This document shows, one piece after another, positions 24,945 to 37,937 of a stretch of DNA of 64,000 bases. The position numbers and the translations under genes were made by a program. This DNA comes from Rhabdornis inornatus. Taxonomy: Eukaryota; Chordata; Aves; Passeriformes; Rhabdornithidae. Under the pieces are notes generated by a model. It searched no databases and was not told where the DNA came from. It saw only the letters and a list, made by a program, of their open reading frames with translations. Location of the stretch: contig VWZS01007420.1 in NCBI GenBank assembly GCA_013397075.1, positions 140,482 to 204,481 of the forward strand, in the 5' to 3' direction. Numbering within the stretch: position 1 is the stretch's first letter; each line of letters begins with the position of its first letter.

Positions 24945-27900
24945 CAACCCAAACAAGTCATGTTACAATTTGTATGCAAGCTACATGTCTGTCATCTAAA
25001 AATGCATGCTAACTGCAACTCGGCCTCACAATTTGAGAGCACCAATCTTATCTGAGGTGATAATGCAAACATCCACTTTCATAGATGAATAGCTGCAGTA
25101 GGTGGGAGAAGGAAGAAGAAGGGAAATGCTTTCCATAATGTGACCTAATTAAAACTGTACATAATAAAGAAAATTGATGGCACAGACGTACAGATATTAA
25201 ACACGTTTTTTAAAGATTCAAAACCATGTTGGGATATGAGTATTCATTAGCAGGCTCTGTGAGATGAGAGAACATAAGAAGAAATTTCACAAGAATTTTC
25301 TGTAATGCCAGTGACTGAATCATTTTGAAATTCCATAATTTTTTTCAGAAAATATGTCACTTGATAAAACATCAACAATGATACATCATATATGAAGCTA
25401 TTATAAGTCATTATAAGCTATCACTGATAAATCATTTAAAGACAGTTTAATGTCTGATAAGCATTATTTAGTTATCAAACTCAAGTTTTATATCGGTTGT
25501 TGCTTTTTTATCATTTAAAGACCACTTATTAAAATAAAACAGGACACATAAAAGCATTTTCACTGAGGTGAAGGGAAAAGGGACTTTGCTGAAATATTAA
25601 ACAGCATGTGGAAGGATGAAAACCACAATTCATTCAGTAGGAGAACAAATAGAATTCTGTATTCATTTCTTTAAATGTCTGCAATGAAAAATCAGCTCTT
25701 GGCATGTGTCATGCAGCTGGGACAAAACAAGTCTGTAATTTCATTCGGTGCTCCAGTTGGATTTGATTTCCTAACACCTCCTGCAATAACGACAAACTGT
25801 TGTTTTTGCAGAAGTCTTGGGCAACTAACCCTACAGAAAGCCTCTGAAAACACACTGGTTGGGAATGGAGGAAACTGTGAAATGCACAAGCCAATAGTTT
25901 TATTTGGTAATAAATTCTATCTCTTGGCATAATTGCCATATGGCATATTTTTTATTTTTTTAATGTTTAGCAGCTTTTCATTAGAAATTAGTGTTTTTCT
26001 TCTGTTTCAAAAAATCCCTTTATTAGGGCAAACATCTCTTCTTATTCTCTTTTAAAGCTCAAGAGCCTGTCAAAGGTAATCACATATTCACAATATCCTG
26101 TTAGGCTGCTTTATATTTTATTCCAAATCCTGAAGAAGAAAGCAATATTCAGATGAAGATGGACCAGAATCAGAACTGTAAATTAAATAAAAAACATTTA
26201 AAAATGAGATTTATAGCACATTTGCTTCTTCAATCTACAGCTCATTTATTCTAAATACCTCTTCCTAATGAGCAATTTTCTGGATGTCACCACAATTTAC
26301 GAGAGTCAGCATCCAAGTGTAGTACAAGCAACATATTTATATCAGTTTATTTGGTCAGCAAAGAGCAATGTATCTTGACATATATAAAGAAATTGCTAAT
26401 TTGTCTGTATTCTGGGACAAAAACGTTACTACTGTAATATAGGAGTGTCGAGCTGCATGTAAACTACCCCTTTTGATCACATAAATGAAATTCTTAAAGT
26501 AATGAATAAATACTGATCTAAAGTCATTCTTCCAAGGAGGGTAGTAGGACTCTATCTGTTAAATATAAGTGTTGGATTCAGACTGTGAGAAGCATGGACC
26601 AAGATCCGGGCTAATCTGCATGCATCAGGCAGCCTGAATCCACAAAGAGAAAAATCCTGTCCCTCAGTTCTTACCCCCTCTTTCCACCCAAGACACTTAA
26701 CAGCCTTTATCAAATTATTTCCATGTGGTCCAGAAAGGCAGAATGAAGACAGGATAATGAGACAGTTTTGAGCTTCTGACCCTCCCCCTCTACAGACCAA
26801 AAAGAAAAACTATCTCAGGCTTAGTGCTGTTCATTTTGTTAGTAGTTGCCTCATGGTGTATTGTGCCTGTGCCATTTATGTAGGCTCCTAGGTTTTCCCC
26901 ACACTGGAGAGAAAGGATAATTAAAAGTCTTTTAATTAGAAAACTATCCTTTTAGTGCAAAGAAGGATAAAATCTCACAGACTGACGAAGAAAAGTATCA
27001 TATTCATTACAATGTGCAGCGTCCTAACAGTAAGGCAGCTCTATCTTTAAAAGAAAGCATGACAATAGGTAAAATAGTAACTATCCTAATTTCTCAAATC
27101 CATGGAAGTTTTGGTATGCACTAAACTTGCAGTAAAAATGAGTTATGAAAATAACTGTCATAAAGGCCATTTTTAAAACATGAATAATTCAAACATATTC
27201 CTATTTTTTTCCTGAAAAAATATTAAATTCTGTAGCTTGTACAATTAATGCAGTTGAAATAGTCAGACTTTTAAAGCAACCACTTATTCTATACAATAAC
27301 GTTTCATAGGATCTCAGTTATTTTCATGGATCTCAATGCACAATGCATCCTGCGCAAGGAAAAAATGTAATTCATTTTACCGACCATGCAAAGTCAAAAG
27401 AGAGATGGAATTTGCATGTTGCATGTTGTGAATGAGAATTGAGACTATATGTAATAAGCATCTCTAAACCTTAATGAGTTATTGAGCTGTGTATCTCCTA
27501 GTGTGTCGGTGATTCTTTTAATTTATTTTCTAGTTTCACCACAACTTTTCTGTAGGAAAAGAAAGCCCAAATGAAATGAAAGTGAAAATATACAATGAAG
27601 CAAAATTAATATAACCCAAACACTATTGAAATTAAAACTGTATTTGCCCAGGGTGAATGCATGGTAAGAATCAAACCAGGAGTGACTCTAGCACAGAAGC
27701 TGCAGTTAGAATCATCCCTGGGACTTCACAGTTTCTCTCCAGAGGCACATATGAATACAGGGGCACAAATGATAGCTTCTGCTTAAAATACTGAACATTT
27801 CTAAACATCAAAGGCAAATAATTTTATTTCCCCTCAAGATTAAATGAAGAAACTCAAACAAAATACATATCTTGTTCTTGCAGTTTTTACCAGCAACAAC

Positions 27901-28019
27901 AATTTTAGCAAAACTATACTAGCTCAGAATTGGATGGAAAACATCTAAATAACAAATAGAAGCCAGAACAAAGGATGTATATATGAGATGGAAATACATG
28001 CACTATTACACAGATTATT

Positions 28020-28038
28020 AAAAAAAAAAAAAAAAAAA
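28020..28038. repeat. A19 homopolymer
   Basis: About nineteen A residues in a row, roughly 100 bases before the GC-richer stretch that leads into the LTR at 28547. No retroposon body was recognised immediately upstream. Confidence 0.9.
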
Positions 28039-28129
28039 TCTAGATGATTTTAAACAAAAGATGTGGACTCAATATTCCGTACAAACGAAGGGCAGGGTTA
28101 GTGAAATCACTGAGGTTCCCTCTTCCACA

Positions 28130-28546
28130 ACAGGCAGTGAGAGACTGAAATGATTAATGGCTTAAACATTGTTAAGGTCGTCGGAAGACTTCTGCCCACT
28201 GTAGCAAAGTGTGCAAAGATGCAGCTGCTCACCTACAACCACGAAAGCACACCCCTCCCCAAATATGCCTACTAACTGGAATTCGGACTGCCATAGGAAT
28301 TTAGAGAAGTCTAAGGAGAAGTTAATGAGGCTCGGGAGAAGAATATATCCACAAGTGGGAGATACTGGAATGTTGGTGGCTCAAACAATCAGGGACAAGC
28401 TGCTGATGTTCAAAGTAACCTCCCAAGTGCAGTGGGAGAGCACACCTGACACCCTCAGGCTACAGCTGGTGCTGAACCAGGTAAGGACAGAGGCAAATCT
28501 TGCCAGGGAAAGAACTGTCTCTTTGTCCTTACTGAAGTGACCCAGC
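28130..28546 (+). other. GC-richer flank of an LTR, possible ERV interior
   Basis: Base composition changes sharply from the AT-rich surroundings and stays different up to the LTR that begins at 28547. A plus-strand open frame of about 109 codons (28211-28540) stops just before the LTR, where the 3' end of a retroviral interior would be expected. I cannot assign its product to gag, pol or env, and no clear polypurine tract precedes the LTR. The segment could also be unrelated DNA or an extension of the LTR itself: a TGTTA at 28170 would pair with the terminal TAACA at 29185. Confidence 0.35.
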
Positions 28547-29185
28547 TGTGATAACTCCCCTTCGGGGAAGTACTGGGGCATTCACACGTAGCCTGAAGGT
28601 ATCCAACCCTGCTGAGGGGCCAAGATGGGCCATAACTGATTCAACTCTGCTGACTAAACATTGCAGCTGGAACATTTTAAAAGGTGTCAAAAAGTCCCAA
28701 AAGATCCCATGATCCAGTATTACATCATCCAGTGTAGTACTCCCGGCCCCAGGGGAGGTTCCAAGCCATTTCCCCCCAGACTACGCATAATATAAACCAT
28801 GGGGACCTCCTATTTTGGGGACTTTCCTCCCGCACCCCACCCCACCCCCGATGGATCCAGTCTGCAACCACCACTTTGACCGCTAGACATCAAACTTGCA
28901 AAAATCAAGTCTAGCCACGAGATCACAGGTGGTGATATCCTATCTAATCTTATCCTTTCTTTCTTTTCCTTATGCATTTTCTTAAGTGCTACTTTCATGC
29001 TTTTACATTGCTATGTTACTATAGATAATAACCAGAACCATCAAAACCAAATTGTTCTAAAATACACCCTATATACATTTATTTATTAGCGCCAATAATT
29101 CTGTGTTGTTTCAGTCTACCCCACCCCAAAGGGATCTCTTAACAAGAACCCGGGTTACCCTCTTCTTTAGGGGTGGGACATAACA
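28547..29185 (+). mobile_element. LTR of an avian endogenous retrovirus (family uncertain)
   Basis: The stretch starts tgtgataactcccc and ends gggtgggacataaca, giving the TG...CA termini of an LTR about 640 bp long. It stands out by its GC content from AT-rich flanks. Promoter-like content fits: a TATAAA at 28791-28796 just after a CCAGGGGAGG-type segment, and a possible AATAAT polyadenylation signal at 29094 followed by a GT-rich stretch. The sequence resembles an LTR repeat common in bird genomes, but I cannot name the family with certainty. No matching target-site duplication is visible; the five bases on the two sides are ccagc and caggc. There is no primer-binding site after the 3' end, so it is a 3' LTR or a solo LTR. 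Confidence 0.68.
28791..28796 (+). promoter_or_regulatory. TATA box within LTR
   Basis: A consensus TATAAA sits about 245 bases into the LTR, preceded by gcataa and followed by a GC-rich segment. Its position suits the U3 promoter of a retroviral LTR. Whether it is active today cannot be told from the sequence. Confidence 0.5.
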
Positions 29186-31877
29186 CAGGCTTACAATGTA
29201 ACTTCTGCTAAATGGCTGAGGGCAAGTAAATTCTTTTGTGGGCCTTCCAGTTCTCCTATTGCAAGTCACCTCTACCAATTAGAAAAGAATTTGTATGTTT
29301 ACAAGTTCATGTCCTCCAGATCCGCAGTGATAGCAATATCACAAAACAGTCCTGCTTAATTAACTTTGCCACTCAAAAAGTATTTTTAACACCTAACCTA
29401 AAAAAACCCCATTTTTTCTATTTAAAAACCAGTATTTTTTGCTTATCTAAGTTGGCTTAATCACACTCTCAAATGACCTTATACATGGCAGAGCTGAGCT
29501 GCATCAACAGATCATGTCTAATTACATTTCAATTAACACCACCTAAGAGTACTCACAAAGTCTGCTGCTGAAGCTTGAAGGTTGTGCAGTGACCATGAAG
29601 CTTCTCTAACTCAGTCATATACCTGATGCAGGCACCAAATCAATTTCCTTGCCTTCTCAGGACTAAGTATCTCCTCTAGTCCAGAGAAACCCATGAAAAA
29701 GGCTTGCTAGATCAGTTTCCATAGTAAGCACTCCTGGATCACATCTAACAAATCTTGCTCCACGCACAAAGTTGAAGCAGTTGCTGCTGCTTCATTGAAC
29801 ACACTAGGATGCAGATACTGAACTGGGCTGAACTCATCTTTCTTGATGGGAATGAGAATGATGTTTCCCACTCAGACAGGGAGATATTAATGCATAAGTT
29901 ATATGACTTACAGTGAAGTAAAGTGGGATAAAAACTAATAAAAGCTTAACCTAATAGTATCATTTCAGTACTCTATCATTGCCGCATTCAAAAGAGAAAA
30001 GCAATGAGAAGTGTTTGCAAAAGCAGGCTAATGATCCAGACTCATCACTCAGAGACGATAGCCATTGGCCAAAGTACACTTATATATAGTCAGGTAGATT
30101 CAGTACATCAAAAATTTAAAAAAAAAACCCAAAAACAAAAACAACCAAAACCAAACCAAACCAAAAAAAGTAATCATTTTATTAACTCATTTCCAACGTG
30201 ATTAGGAAGAATTTGTTGTCATTATCCCAGAAATGCATACCACATTGCCATTGCTTGTTCAGTCCTGTAGCTCCAGCACTGCCCTGCAAGCCTCAGTAGA
30301 GCTGTGCTGGCAAGATACGTGGAAAGACAGTCTAATTATACCAAGTCTGGAATGATCTCCCAACAAGAAGGGCTTAAATACAAGCAGCACAGAGAGCTGT
30401 AAAGAGAAAAAAGTACTGGGTACAGACATAGATGTTTTCTAACATCTTTATTCATCCTGAAATAAGCTAAAGCTCCCAGTGAAATAGCACAATTCTGAAG
30501 AGTTAGGTAAAAAATTCTGACTAATAAATGAAAATGCAAATTGATGTTCCCACTCAGAGATATTGTAAAAATCAAGTCTCTCCCTTCATTTTTACTCTGC
30601 TCAGTATTCATTACATATTTGACCATGTTAGCTAAATGCAGTCCTTTCCACTCCAGCCAAACTCAACTTATTTACACCTACATCATGAGTATCTGGCAAA
30701 TTCAACTTCTTCAAGTATGATAATTTGCTTCTACAAGAAACTTTGCTTAGCAATGAAGTTACACACCTTCACAGGATTCCAGAGTGATCCTACCTACTCA
30801 TGTACCTTAAATCTCTTCAGTAACTGTATAAAAATACAAGCATCCAGGTCAGGAGATATATTTCAATAGGCAGTAGATATTAAAGCACAAATTAGACTGC
30901 GATTTTAGAATGTTGCTCCTGAAAACATTCATAAAGATATCTAAAAAGACTTTCCACAGCCACTTCTTGTGATAATCCATAGATACCAGCAGTTAGACAA
31001 AGGCCCACAGCATAATATCCCCAGTCATGTCAGCTTTCTGTCTTTTTCCTCATGGCTGTCCCATTTTCCACTGGGAAATATCTTTTTTCTTATTTCTCTG
31101 CTACATTTCAAGACAGGTGAATGAATAATTAAGTTTGCAGCACATGGAGGTTTGGTGTGTTTTAGAGAAAAGACTTCTTGAGCTCCTTAGCACTGCAATG
31201 GTCATAATGATGCTGCTGAAATAATTCTTTCATTATATTATACATATTATACTGCACACATAAAATACACATGTACAGATATGTAGACATTCTTTGCACT
31301 GATGCGAAGTGTTATATAAAAATAAACAAATAAAAATCAAAATAAGTTACTTCCAAGGAAAACATGGTAATTTTCCAAAACTTTTGAAGAGGTATCAGAG
31401 TTTTAAAAAACACATGCAACTTTTCATGGAAATGAAATCATCATAAAAAATACTTATATAGCAAGGATATCTGTATATTTACAAATGCAGGTTATCTGTT
31501 TTTCTTTAAAAAAGTCGTGATTCCAAGATATCTGATGACCTAACATCTATATGTATCTGTAATATTTTCATAGCTCAGTTCTCCTTTTCTGGTGTGGTTA
31601 ATCTCTTCGTACCATTAAGACACATAATAAAATATAACATCTGCTTGTAATGTGTATTAGAAGGTGGAACTTCCTGTCAAAGCACTAATTTTTTGGACAA
31701 ATTTGAACTTACTGGATTTGCCAAAGTTCTCAAAGCTTCTGCAAATATTAAGATTCATAAACTTCAGGTGATTAACATTAGAGAATATAGAAGGAAGGGA
31801 AATGGAAATAAATTTACTCTCTGCCTTCATTCCAGCTCCCTCTCGTGCTGGCTTGCACACCATCTACCATTCTCAGG
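29186..31877. other. AT-rich unique DNA between two LTRs
   Basis: No gene or recognised mobile element lies between the two LTRs, which are of different types and so are not a proviral pair. An A/C-rich tract sits at 30110-30169. Open frames are below 100 codons and unremarkable. Confidence 0.55.
30110..30169 (+). repeat. A/C-rich low-complexity tract
   Basis: About 60 bases made almost only of A and C, with CAAAAA and CCAAA units in irregular order after an A10 run. It resembles the tracts at 60269-60535 and 63800-64000. Confidence 0.85.
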
Positions 31878-32595
31878 TGCCATATCTCGGTGTCCTAGGT
31901 GTATGTGGCAAGGCTTTGATCCTGGAGGGCTGCAGGGCAGTGTCTGTGAGGGGCAGCCCTGGCAGACAGCTCCAGCCAACCCACTGCAGGGCATGGTTGA
32001 GCCCCACAGCCAAGGAGTAGGAGTGGCATTTCAGGGGAAACAGGTTTCAGAAAGGGCCCAGGCAGTAAGAAGTCAATGGGGAAAAAAGAAGTGTGAGAAA
32101 CAGCCCTGCAGACACTAAGGTGAGGAGAATGAGCTCTAGGTGCTGAATCATAGACATCCCTGCAGCTTGTGGAGGACCCCATGACAGACGAAGTTTATCC
32201 TGAAGGGCTCTAGCCCATGGATGTCCCCACACTGCAGCAGGAGAAAATTGGAAGAGGAAGGAGAAGCAGAAAAGAGTTGTGTACTGATTTATACCCCCAC
32301 TCTCCATCCTCCTCCATCTCTTGGTGAAGGGGAAATTGATTGTTTTAGTTTTCCTTCATTTTCCAACATCCAGCTCTATGCTCATATAAATAATATAAAT
32401 AATCTTTTCATATAAATGAATAAATAATATTTTTTCCCAGTCAAACCTGTTTTTCCGGTGATGGTAACTGATAACAGATCTCTCTGTCTCTACCTTAACC
32501 CATGAAATTTTTCTTCTTATTTTCTATCTGCCCTGCTAAGGAACAGAAGTGAAAGAACTGCTGTGTGGGCGTCTGGCAAAGACCAACCCACCACT
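31878..32595 (+). mobile_element. Old avian ERV LTR
   Basis: The segment follows the order of a long LTR family widespread in birds. Recognisable landmarks are gtggcaaggctttg near 31905, gtgagaaacagccctgcaga near 32092, cccatggatgtccccacact near 32214, gagcccatgg-type blocks, AATAAA at 32419-32424, a ctgtttttccggtgatggta block near 32447 (family form CTGTTTTGCCCGTGACGGTA), and a terminal gaccaacccaccac. Divergence from the remembered family is high, so the copy is old. The overlapping open frames over it, including a 141-codon frame at 31693-32118, cross its 5' boundary and are not taken as genes. The 5' limit may be 31878 or 31891. No target-site duplication was found. Confidence 0.72.
32419..32424 (+). 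promoter_or_regulatory. AATAAA polyadenylation signal in LTR
   Basis: AATAAA lies about 175 bases before the LTR end, at the place where this LTR family carries AATAAATTAG. It supports the plus-strand orientation. Present-day use is unknown. Confidence 0.45.
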
Positions 32596-34140
32596 TCATA
32601 CACTGAAGATTTTCACACACTTAAGTTCCCACTTCTGAAGACACGGGGATGAGTCTCAGTTCCAGCAGAACTCAACTGTTCTATGAGAGTAGATTTAGTC
32701 CTATGAGGATCAATAAACTAGATGATCTTCTGTCTCCTCTTTCTGAGGACATGATCTTGCAGAAACTCTCAAGCACTTGTAGAAGATGGAGGTCTATACA
32801 AGTACCTCTTAAAAAATAAAACCTGACTGTAGAAAGAACAATTAGTCCCAATTACCCAGCAGTTCAAGGACTGATGTACCATTAGAAAATACAGTTCAAT
32901 TGTTTTTCAAGAATATACCAGCTCCTGTTGCCAAGCAAAGTGCCACAACCACCACAAGCTATCACGGGGTATTTTTAATTAGTGCTATTGAAACCATACA
33001 TGATGATCCATCTGCCTTATCCCTCCTATTATCTTGCTTAAATAGCTGTCTCCTTGTGGCAGTAAATTATAGGTTCCACCCCGGACACAGAACTCTCCCT
33101 GTGCACTCCATGGATGGCTACAGATCTAGCCAAGGTTCAGCCTCGGACATGCATGCAAGAGTTTGGCATGGCAATGTTCCGGATACAGCCGCTGCTTCCT
33201 TTCCCACATCTCAGCATGACTGCCTCTTCCACAACTTGTATTAGAAAAATAAGCACTGTTGCGAATTTAATGACATCTTTGCCTTTCACTGACAACAGAT
33301 TATGCTTGTTAAAGAGTTTTTTGTTTTCTATTGTTTTACATCTAGTTTCCAGCACTAGCTGTTTTTATACACTTCTTTCCATTCAGCCGAGCAAGAACAG
33401 CTATAGTAGCAGCTTGAAAAAAATGCTTCTTATTCATTTTCGTCTGCTGCCTGGGAACCAGATTTATGAAACACTATGAAACAGATATGAACTATTTTAT
33501 ATAAAAGAATTTTCTCCTCCTTCACCACTGGCCCTGAATTTTCTGTTAGCACTGGAAGAGGACTAACTCTGTTTATGTGAGCCAGGGCACTCCTGAAAAC
33601 AAGATTATAAATCTCAGGTGGCTACAGCAGGGAAATATTTATTTTGTTTAAAATAAATGGAGGAACTCTTGGATTATAACTGGAATCATATGTTATAAAT
33701 CAGTTTATTGAATAACACAGCCTTGGAATAATCACTGTCCTGGGACATAGCTTTCTACTTCCACAAAGCCAGCTACAGCCTCAGTTGGTAATAATAAACA
33801 TTAAAAACCAGAATTGCTTTTCCTTTTTTCTTGCTGGCCTTTTTAAATGGCTTCAGGCCTAACCCTTAGGAATTACACAAGCCAGACAAACTAAAAGCTA
33901 AACCAATCAAAATTTCCTTTGTGCCCTTTCCTAAAATGGTGCTTTCTCTGCTATCATTAATGCATTATCTTCCATTAGTGGAGCTTATGCTTTTCATGCT
34001 GTGAGAACCTAAACTCCAGACAGTAATGCTAAGATACTACACCTGCAGGATAGGACTCTCCCGTGCTTGTTAATAGTGTAAGCAAAAAGCAAACACCAAA
34101 TCTCATTTTCTGAGAAAGGCGAGAGAGCTTCAGGAATTAC

Positions 34141-34196
34141 AAAAATGAAAATTAAAAAAGAAAAAAAAAAGAAAAAAAAAGAAAGAAAAAAAAGGA
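34141..34196 (+). repeat. A/G-rich low-complexity tract
   Basis: About 55 bases of A with scattered single G residues (AAAAAG and GAAA units). The lysine-rich open frame through it (plus strand from 34145) and the phenylalanine-rich complement are compositional. Confidence 0.88.
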
Positions 34197-35260
34197 GATC
34201 CCTGACTGTCAAAACAGGGGCAGTTAGATACCATGAATTTTTCACCATGCCAGACAAGTCAATCAAAGATAACACAATGCAAGAATATCTGACTGACACT
34301 TCAAGTGGTATTCGTAAGCAACCTGCCTCATTCTAAGTCAATGAAGAGACAGGACTTACAAGCCCGCACTGGAAAGTTATTGAAATGTGACTGACATCTC
34401 AAAGGAAAAGTGTCAACAGGATAGCATGACCCTGTGCTGAAACATTGCAAGGTTAATCAAAGTTATAGCAGCTGGGAGCTAGCAAGGCTCTACCTTAGAT
34501 TGAATTTTTGTAGTCAAAGCAGTGATGGGGCCACTGTCTTATTTTCTCTTCCTCTCCTACTAACATTTGCACACAAAGTTTGTATCATTTGTCCACTTTT
34601 CTTTTGGTTTCATTTTAGACAGACTCTGGTGGATGTTGCCTGAGAGAATGTTTTATACATCTGAGTAAATGATTGGTTTGCCCTTTCTCCTCTGGGACTC
34701 AATCTGCTGTTAACATATGATCCAAGATAGTAAATACACCATTGGGAGATTAAAATACAGTGCTAAAAATTGCAGAGTTACTGCTCAAAAAGGAGTAGAT
34801 AAAGTCTGAGTTAAAGTATCAGCAGAATTCATCTAAGCTTCCATGGAGCAATAAAGGGAGTAGGTAAATGCTTAGACTGTTTATTAAAATTCTTACCTCC
34901 CTACATCTCGAGAGTTTCCCAACAATCCATTATTTACCAATATCACATCAGGAAATATATTCCAGGGATCTATCTTCTTCTCTTACCACTTCACCCTGCC
35001 CACCACCTAATTTTTTAGGTTTATAATGATAACTTACTTTTTAACAGTATTTTGATTAAATGTCAGTAGCTATCATTTTAATTCAGTACTATTATGGTGA
35101 AAATGTAGACCAGAACTATCCACTTACCATAATCTGCAAAGTAAGATAGCTAGGAAAAAAGAAACTAAGGAAGACAGGACACAGCCAATGCAATAGTTAT
35201 GTTCATATGCTCAAGATTACAAATGCAGTCCTTAAGCAATTAAAGCAAATATGGCTTTTA

Positions 35261-35288
35261 TGGGGGGGAAAAAAGAAAAAAACAAAAC
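35261..35288 (+). repeat. G7 followed by A-rich run
   Basis: Seven G residues lead into a run of A interrupted by single G and C residues. It is the plus-strand purine analogue of the larger T/G block at 42878-43060. Confidence 0.8.
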
Positions 35289-37937
35289 ATTCTCTGGCTT
35301 CTTATCTTCCTGAGTGGAATCTTTTTGCTTTCTTCAGTTTACTTCATGTGTTTCTTGTTTTCTTATTCTGTCAGCCCACAGCAATATCTCACAGATACAA
35401 ATAGCACCTTCTTGACACTGCATATCATTAGCTAAAAATGCTAGTGGCCCTATTCTGTTGGTTTCGTTCCCTGATCTTTCTCCTTTTCTAGAAGGCAAAC
35501 TGTCTAGAAAGTAAATATGTTCTTCCTTAGAGCCTAAGGACCTACAAATCTTTTTACTTCTGCAGACTCTGATTCTTAAATCACTGCCTGCCCTGAATGT
35601 CACAAAATATTTCCATTACGGAGTAAGTCCTCCAGTCAATTATTTAATTATGGAAGATTTACAAAATAATGTCCCTTCCTCCAGTAAAAAATGATAAGAA
35701 CAATATGATAACAAAATATTTATTCTTTTATTATAAATATTTTTAAACCAATGATGGAGAAACTTCAGATGAGTGAAAGATCACCTTGGGAATATATTAT
35801 ATCAAGCATGATCAGCAAGGACTTTTCTTTTTGGAAGAATAATGGCTTAATGTTTAATTAATCCTATCCATTTTTGCATTTATGGGAAGGCGGAGAAGAA
35901 GAGTCTGCTTTATAATGTGGAAAATTAAATATTAAAAACTTTGTGCCTACTTGACTTTACATTTTCTTGTTATGAATGGGTATTTTCACTTTATTTCACT
36001 TCCTTCAAACTGCAAGAGACAGAAGCAATTACTGCAGCTCTGCTGAACAAAGGTATTCTCAATATACCTCTGATACTGCCTTGCCAATCCCAAAACAAAA
36101 CAAAAAATTAAAAACCATTTAGAGTATTAATGGAACCTTTAAAACTCACATTCAAAGTGACATAGGTTACTCAAGATTAGAGAAGACCAGGGAGAACTTC
36201 AGAAAAGCTGAATAAAGTTATACATTTAAGAAACTCAACAGATAAAATTCAGTGTAGTCAAGTGGCAATACACACTGGATGAAATAATGTGAATTTCCCC
36301 CTGTGTACAAATGGATTCTAAATTAAGTGCACCTATTCAGAGAGAAAGATGTAGAAAGTATTTTGGACAGTTCAATAAAACCGTTTGTTCCATGTACAAC
36401 TGTAGTCAAAAAGCCCAGCAATATTATTAAGGTCTGAAGAATTCAAAGTATTAAAAGACAGAACAATAATGAAAATAAAGCCTTTAAATACAGTGCCCTT
36501 AAATAGTCTGTGTTCTTTCCTTGTCTCAAAAAGGATTAAGAAAAACGTCCATCCAGTGGAATGTAGAAAAATAATGAAGATGATTAAATATGTGACAGGT
36601 CCTGAGCTGGGAGAAAGGACAGAGTAGGGGTTTGAGTGGCCTCTCTGAACCACTCACCTAGCAGCCATTTCTTCTACCTTTCCACTTTTGAGTGGTACTT
36701 CTGAGACATGCCCTGGTACCCACCTGCCATAAGAGCCCTGAATCACTGCAGTCACTCTGGCACAGAACTCACCCTGAGCCTCAGAACCTGTGTGGTTCCC
36801 AACCCTGCCTCATGCATGGCTGTCTCATCCATGCTGTGCCTGTAGCCCATGCAAACCATCCTACTCCAGGAAGAGGGGAGATGTTGGGGGTGCCCACCTT
36901 CACCCCCTAACCGTGACACTGCAGCAGGGCAGGCACAAGCCCAGATGTTCAAATGTGAATCTTTTAGCACGTACTATGAGAAATAATAGTACATATTAAA
37001 ATAATGAAGTGTTTATTGTGAGCTCTAGATACTGCATAGTGAAAAATTCGAAAAGGAAACTTCTTCCACACTTCTCCCAAAGATGGTTCCTTCTCTCCCT
37101 TGTGCCATTCTCCCTCCACCATCCTCACTCATGTCCTTGTCATTTTCTCCTTTATCCACTTTTGACTCAGCCATCCTTCCTTTTCCATTCTCTTTGTTGA
37201 CTCCTTATTTTCTCTGCTTCTTGCCATCACAAAGGTCCTGGAGGTTAAACAGAACCTAGATTGATACACTCTTAAGCCTCCCTTTTAGTACATCATCTTT
37301 CGCTTCCACTTCTGAGTGCTTGATCTTTCTCTGGGGAGATGCAGCCCAGGGGGCTGCCAGCAACTGGCTGCATGTTGTGCTCTATACACCCTCTACTCTT
37401 AAATTTGCCTTATTCAATTCACATTCAGACCCCAGACTAACTACAGTACTAAAATTTGCTTTCTTGTCCCGTTTGCTAGCAGCCAATTCCTCATCACCTG
37501 GTTTTGGAGTAAGAATGCTCTGATGTATGCTCTTCTTGCTCTGCACAGAAAAAGGTACTGTAACTGAACTTCAGTCTGTCATGGATTTGATGACAATTTA
37601 CATGGAAAACCTTGACTATGAATATACTCTGATTCACATTAAAATTAATCAGGAAAATTACTAGGAAAATATTAGTTGTTCCATTTAGCTTTTTGTTTCT
37701 CAGTTTCATTTGATCTACTGTCCATGTCACTGCTGCATTCTGACCTCCTCCCTCTTTTACTCAAAAAATGCTGCATAGTAAATGAACTTCCCCTCTCCCT
37801 GTGACCACTTAAGCCTTGGACTTCTCATGCTCCCAGACATGGTCACATATTCCTCCAGAATTTTTGGTAACAAGTCTTTATCCTATTAATTACTGCCAAT
37901 CTTCCACCTTCTTCCATGCTGGGATTTTTTCCCTCTT

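Larger units (their letters stand above)
19434..28129. other. Long AT-rich unique block, no supported gene
   Basis: About 8.7 kb with no recognised gene or mobile element. It holds a TG microsatellite at 20372-20390, T runs near 22100-22111 and 22717-22731, an A20 run at 24925-24944 and an A19 run at 28020-28038. A 12-base unit ttagatataaac occurs twice near 23146-23173, and atcatttaaagac occurs near 25431 and again near 25511. The longest open frame is 131 codons at 24140-24535 on the plus strand. It has no domain I recognise and its length is not surprising by chance in this much sequence. Confidence 0.55.
32596..37937. other. AT-rich unique DNA with one GC-richer patch
   Basis: About 5.3 kb without a supported gene. 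Two overlapping plus-strand frames of 114 and 121 codons at 32900-33479 have no recognisable domain. An A/G-rich run lies at 34141-34196 and a G7 plus A-rich run at 35261-35288. A GC-richer patch of unknown origin is at about 36690-36945. Confidence 0.55.

Noticed and set aside
31693..32118. Plus-strand frame of 141 codons, the longest in the window
   Set aside because: It begins in AT-rich unique DNA and crosses the 5' edge of the LTR at 31878. It has no domain and is overlapped by frames on both strands.
28547..32595. The two LTRs as the ends of one provirus
   Set aside because: Their sequences are of different families, and the 2.7 kb between them is AT-rich DNA with no retroviral content.
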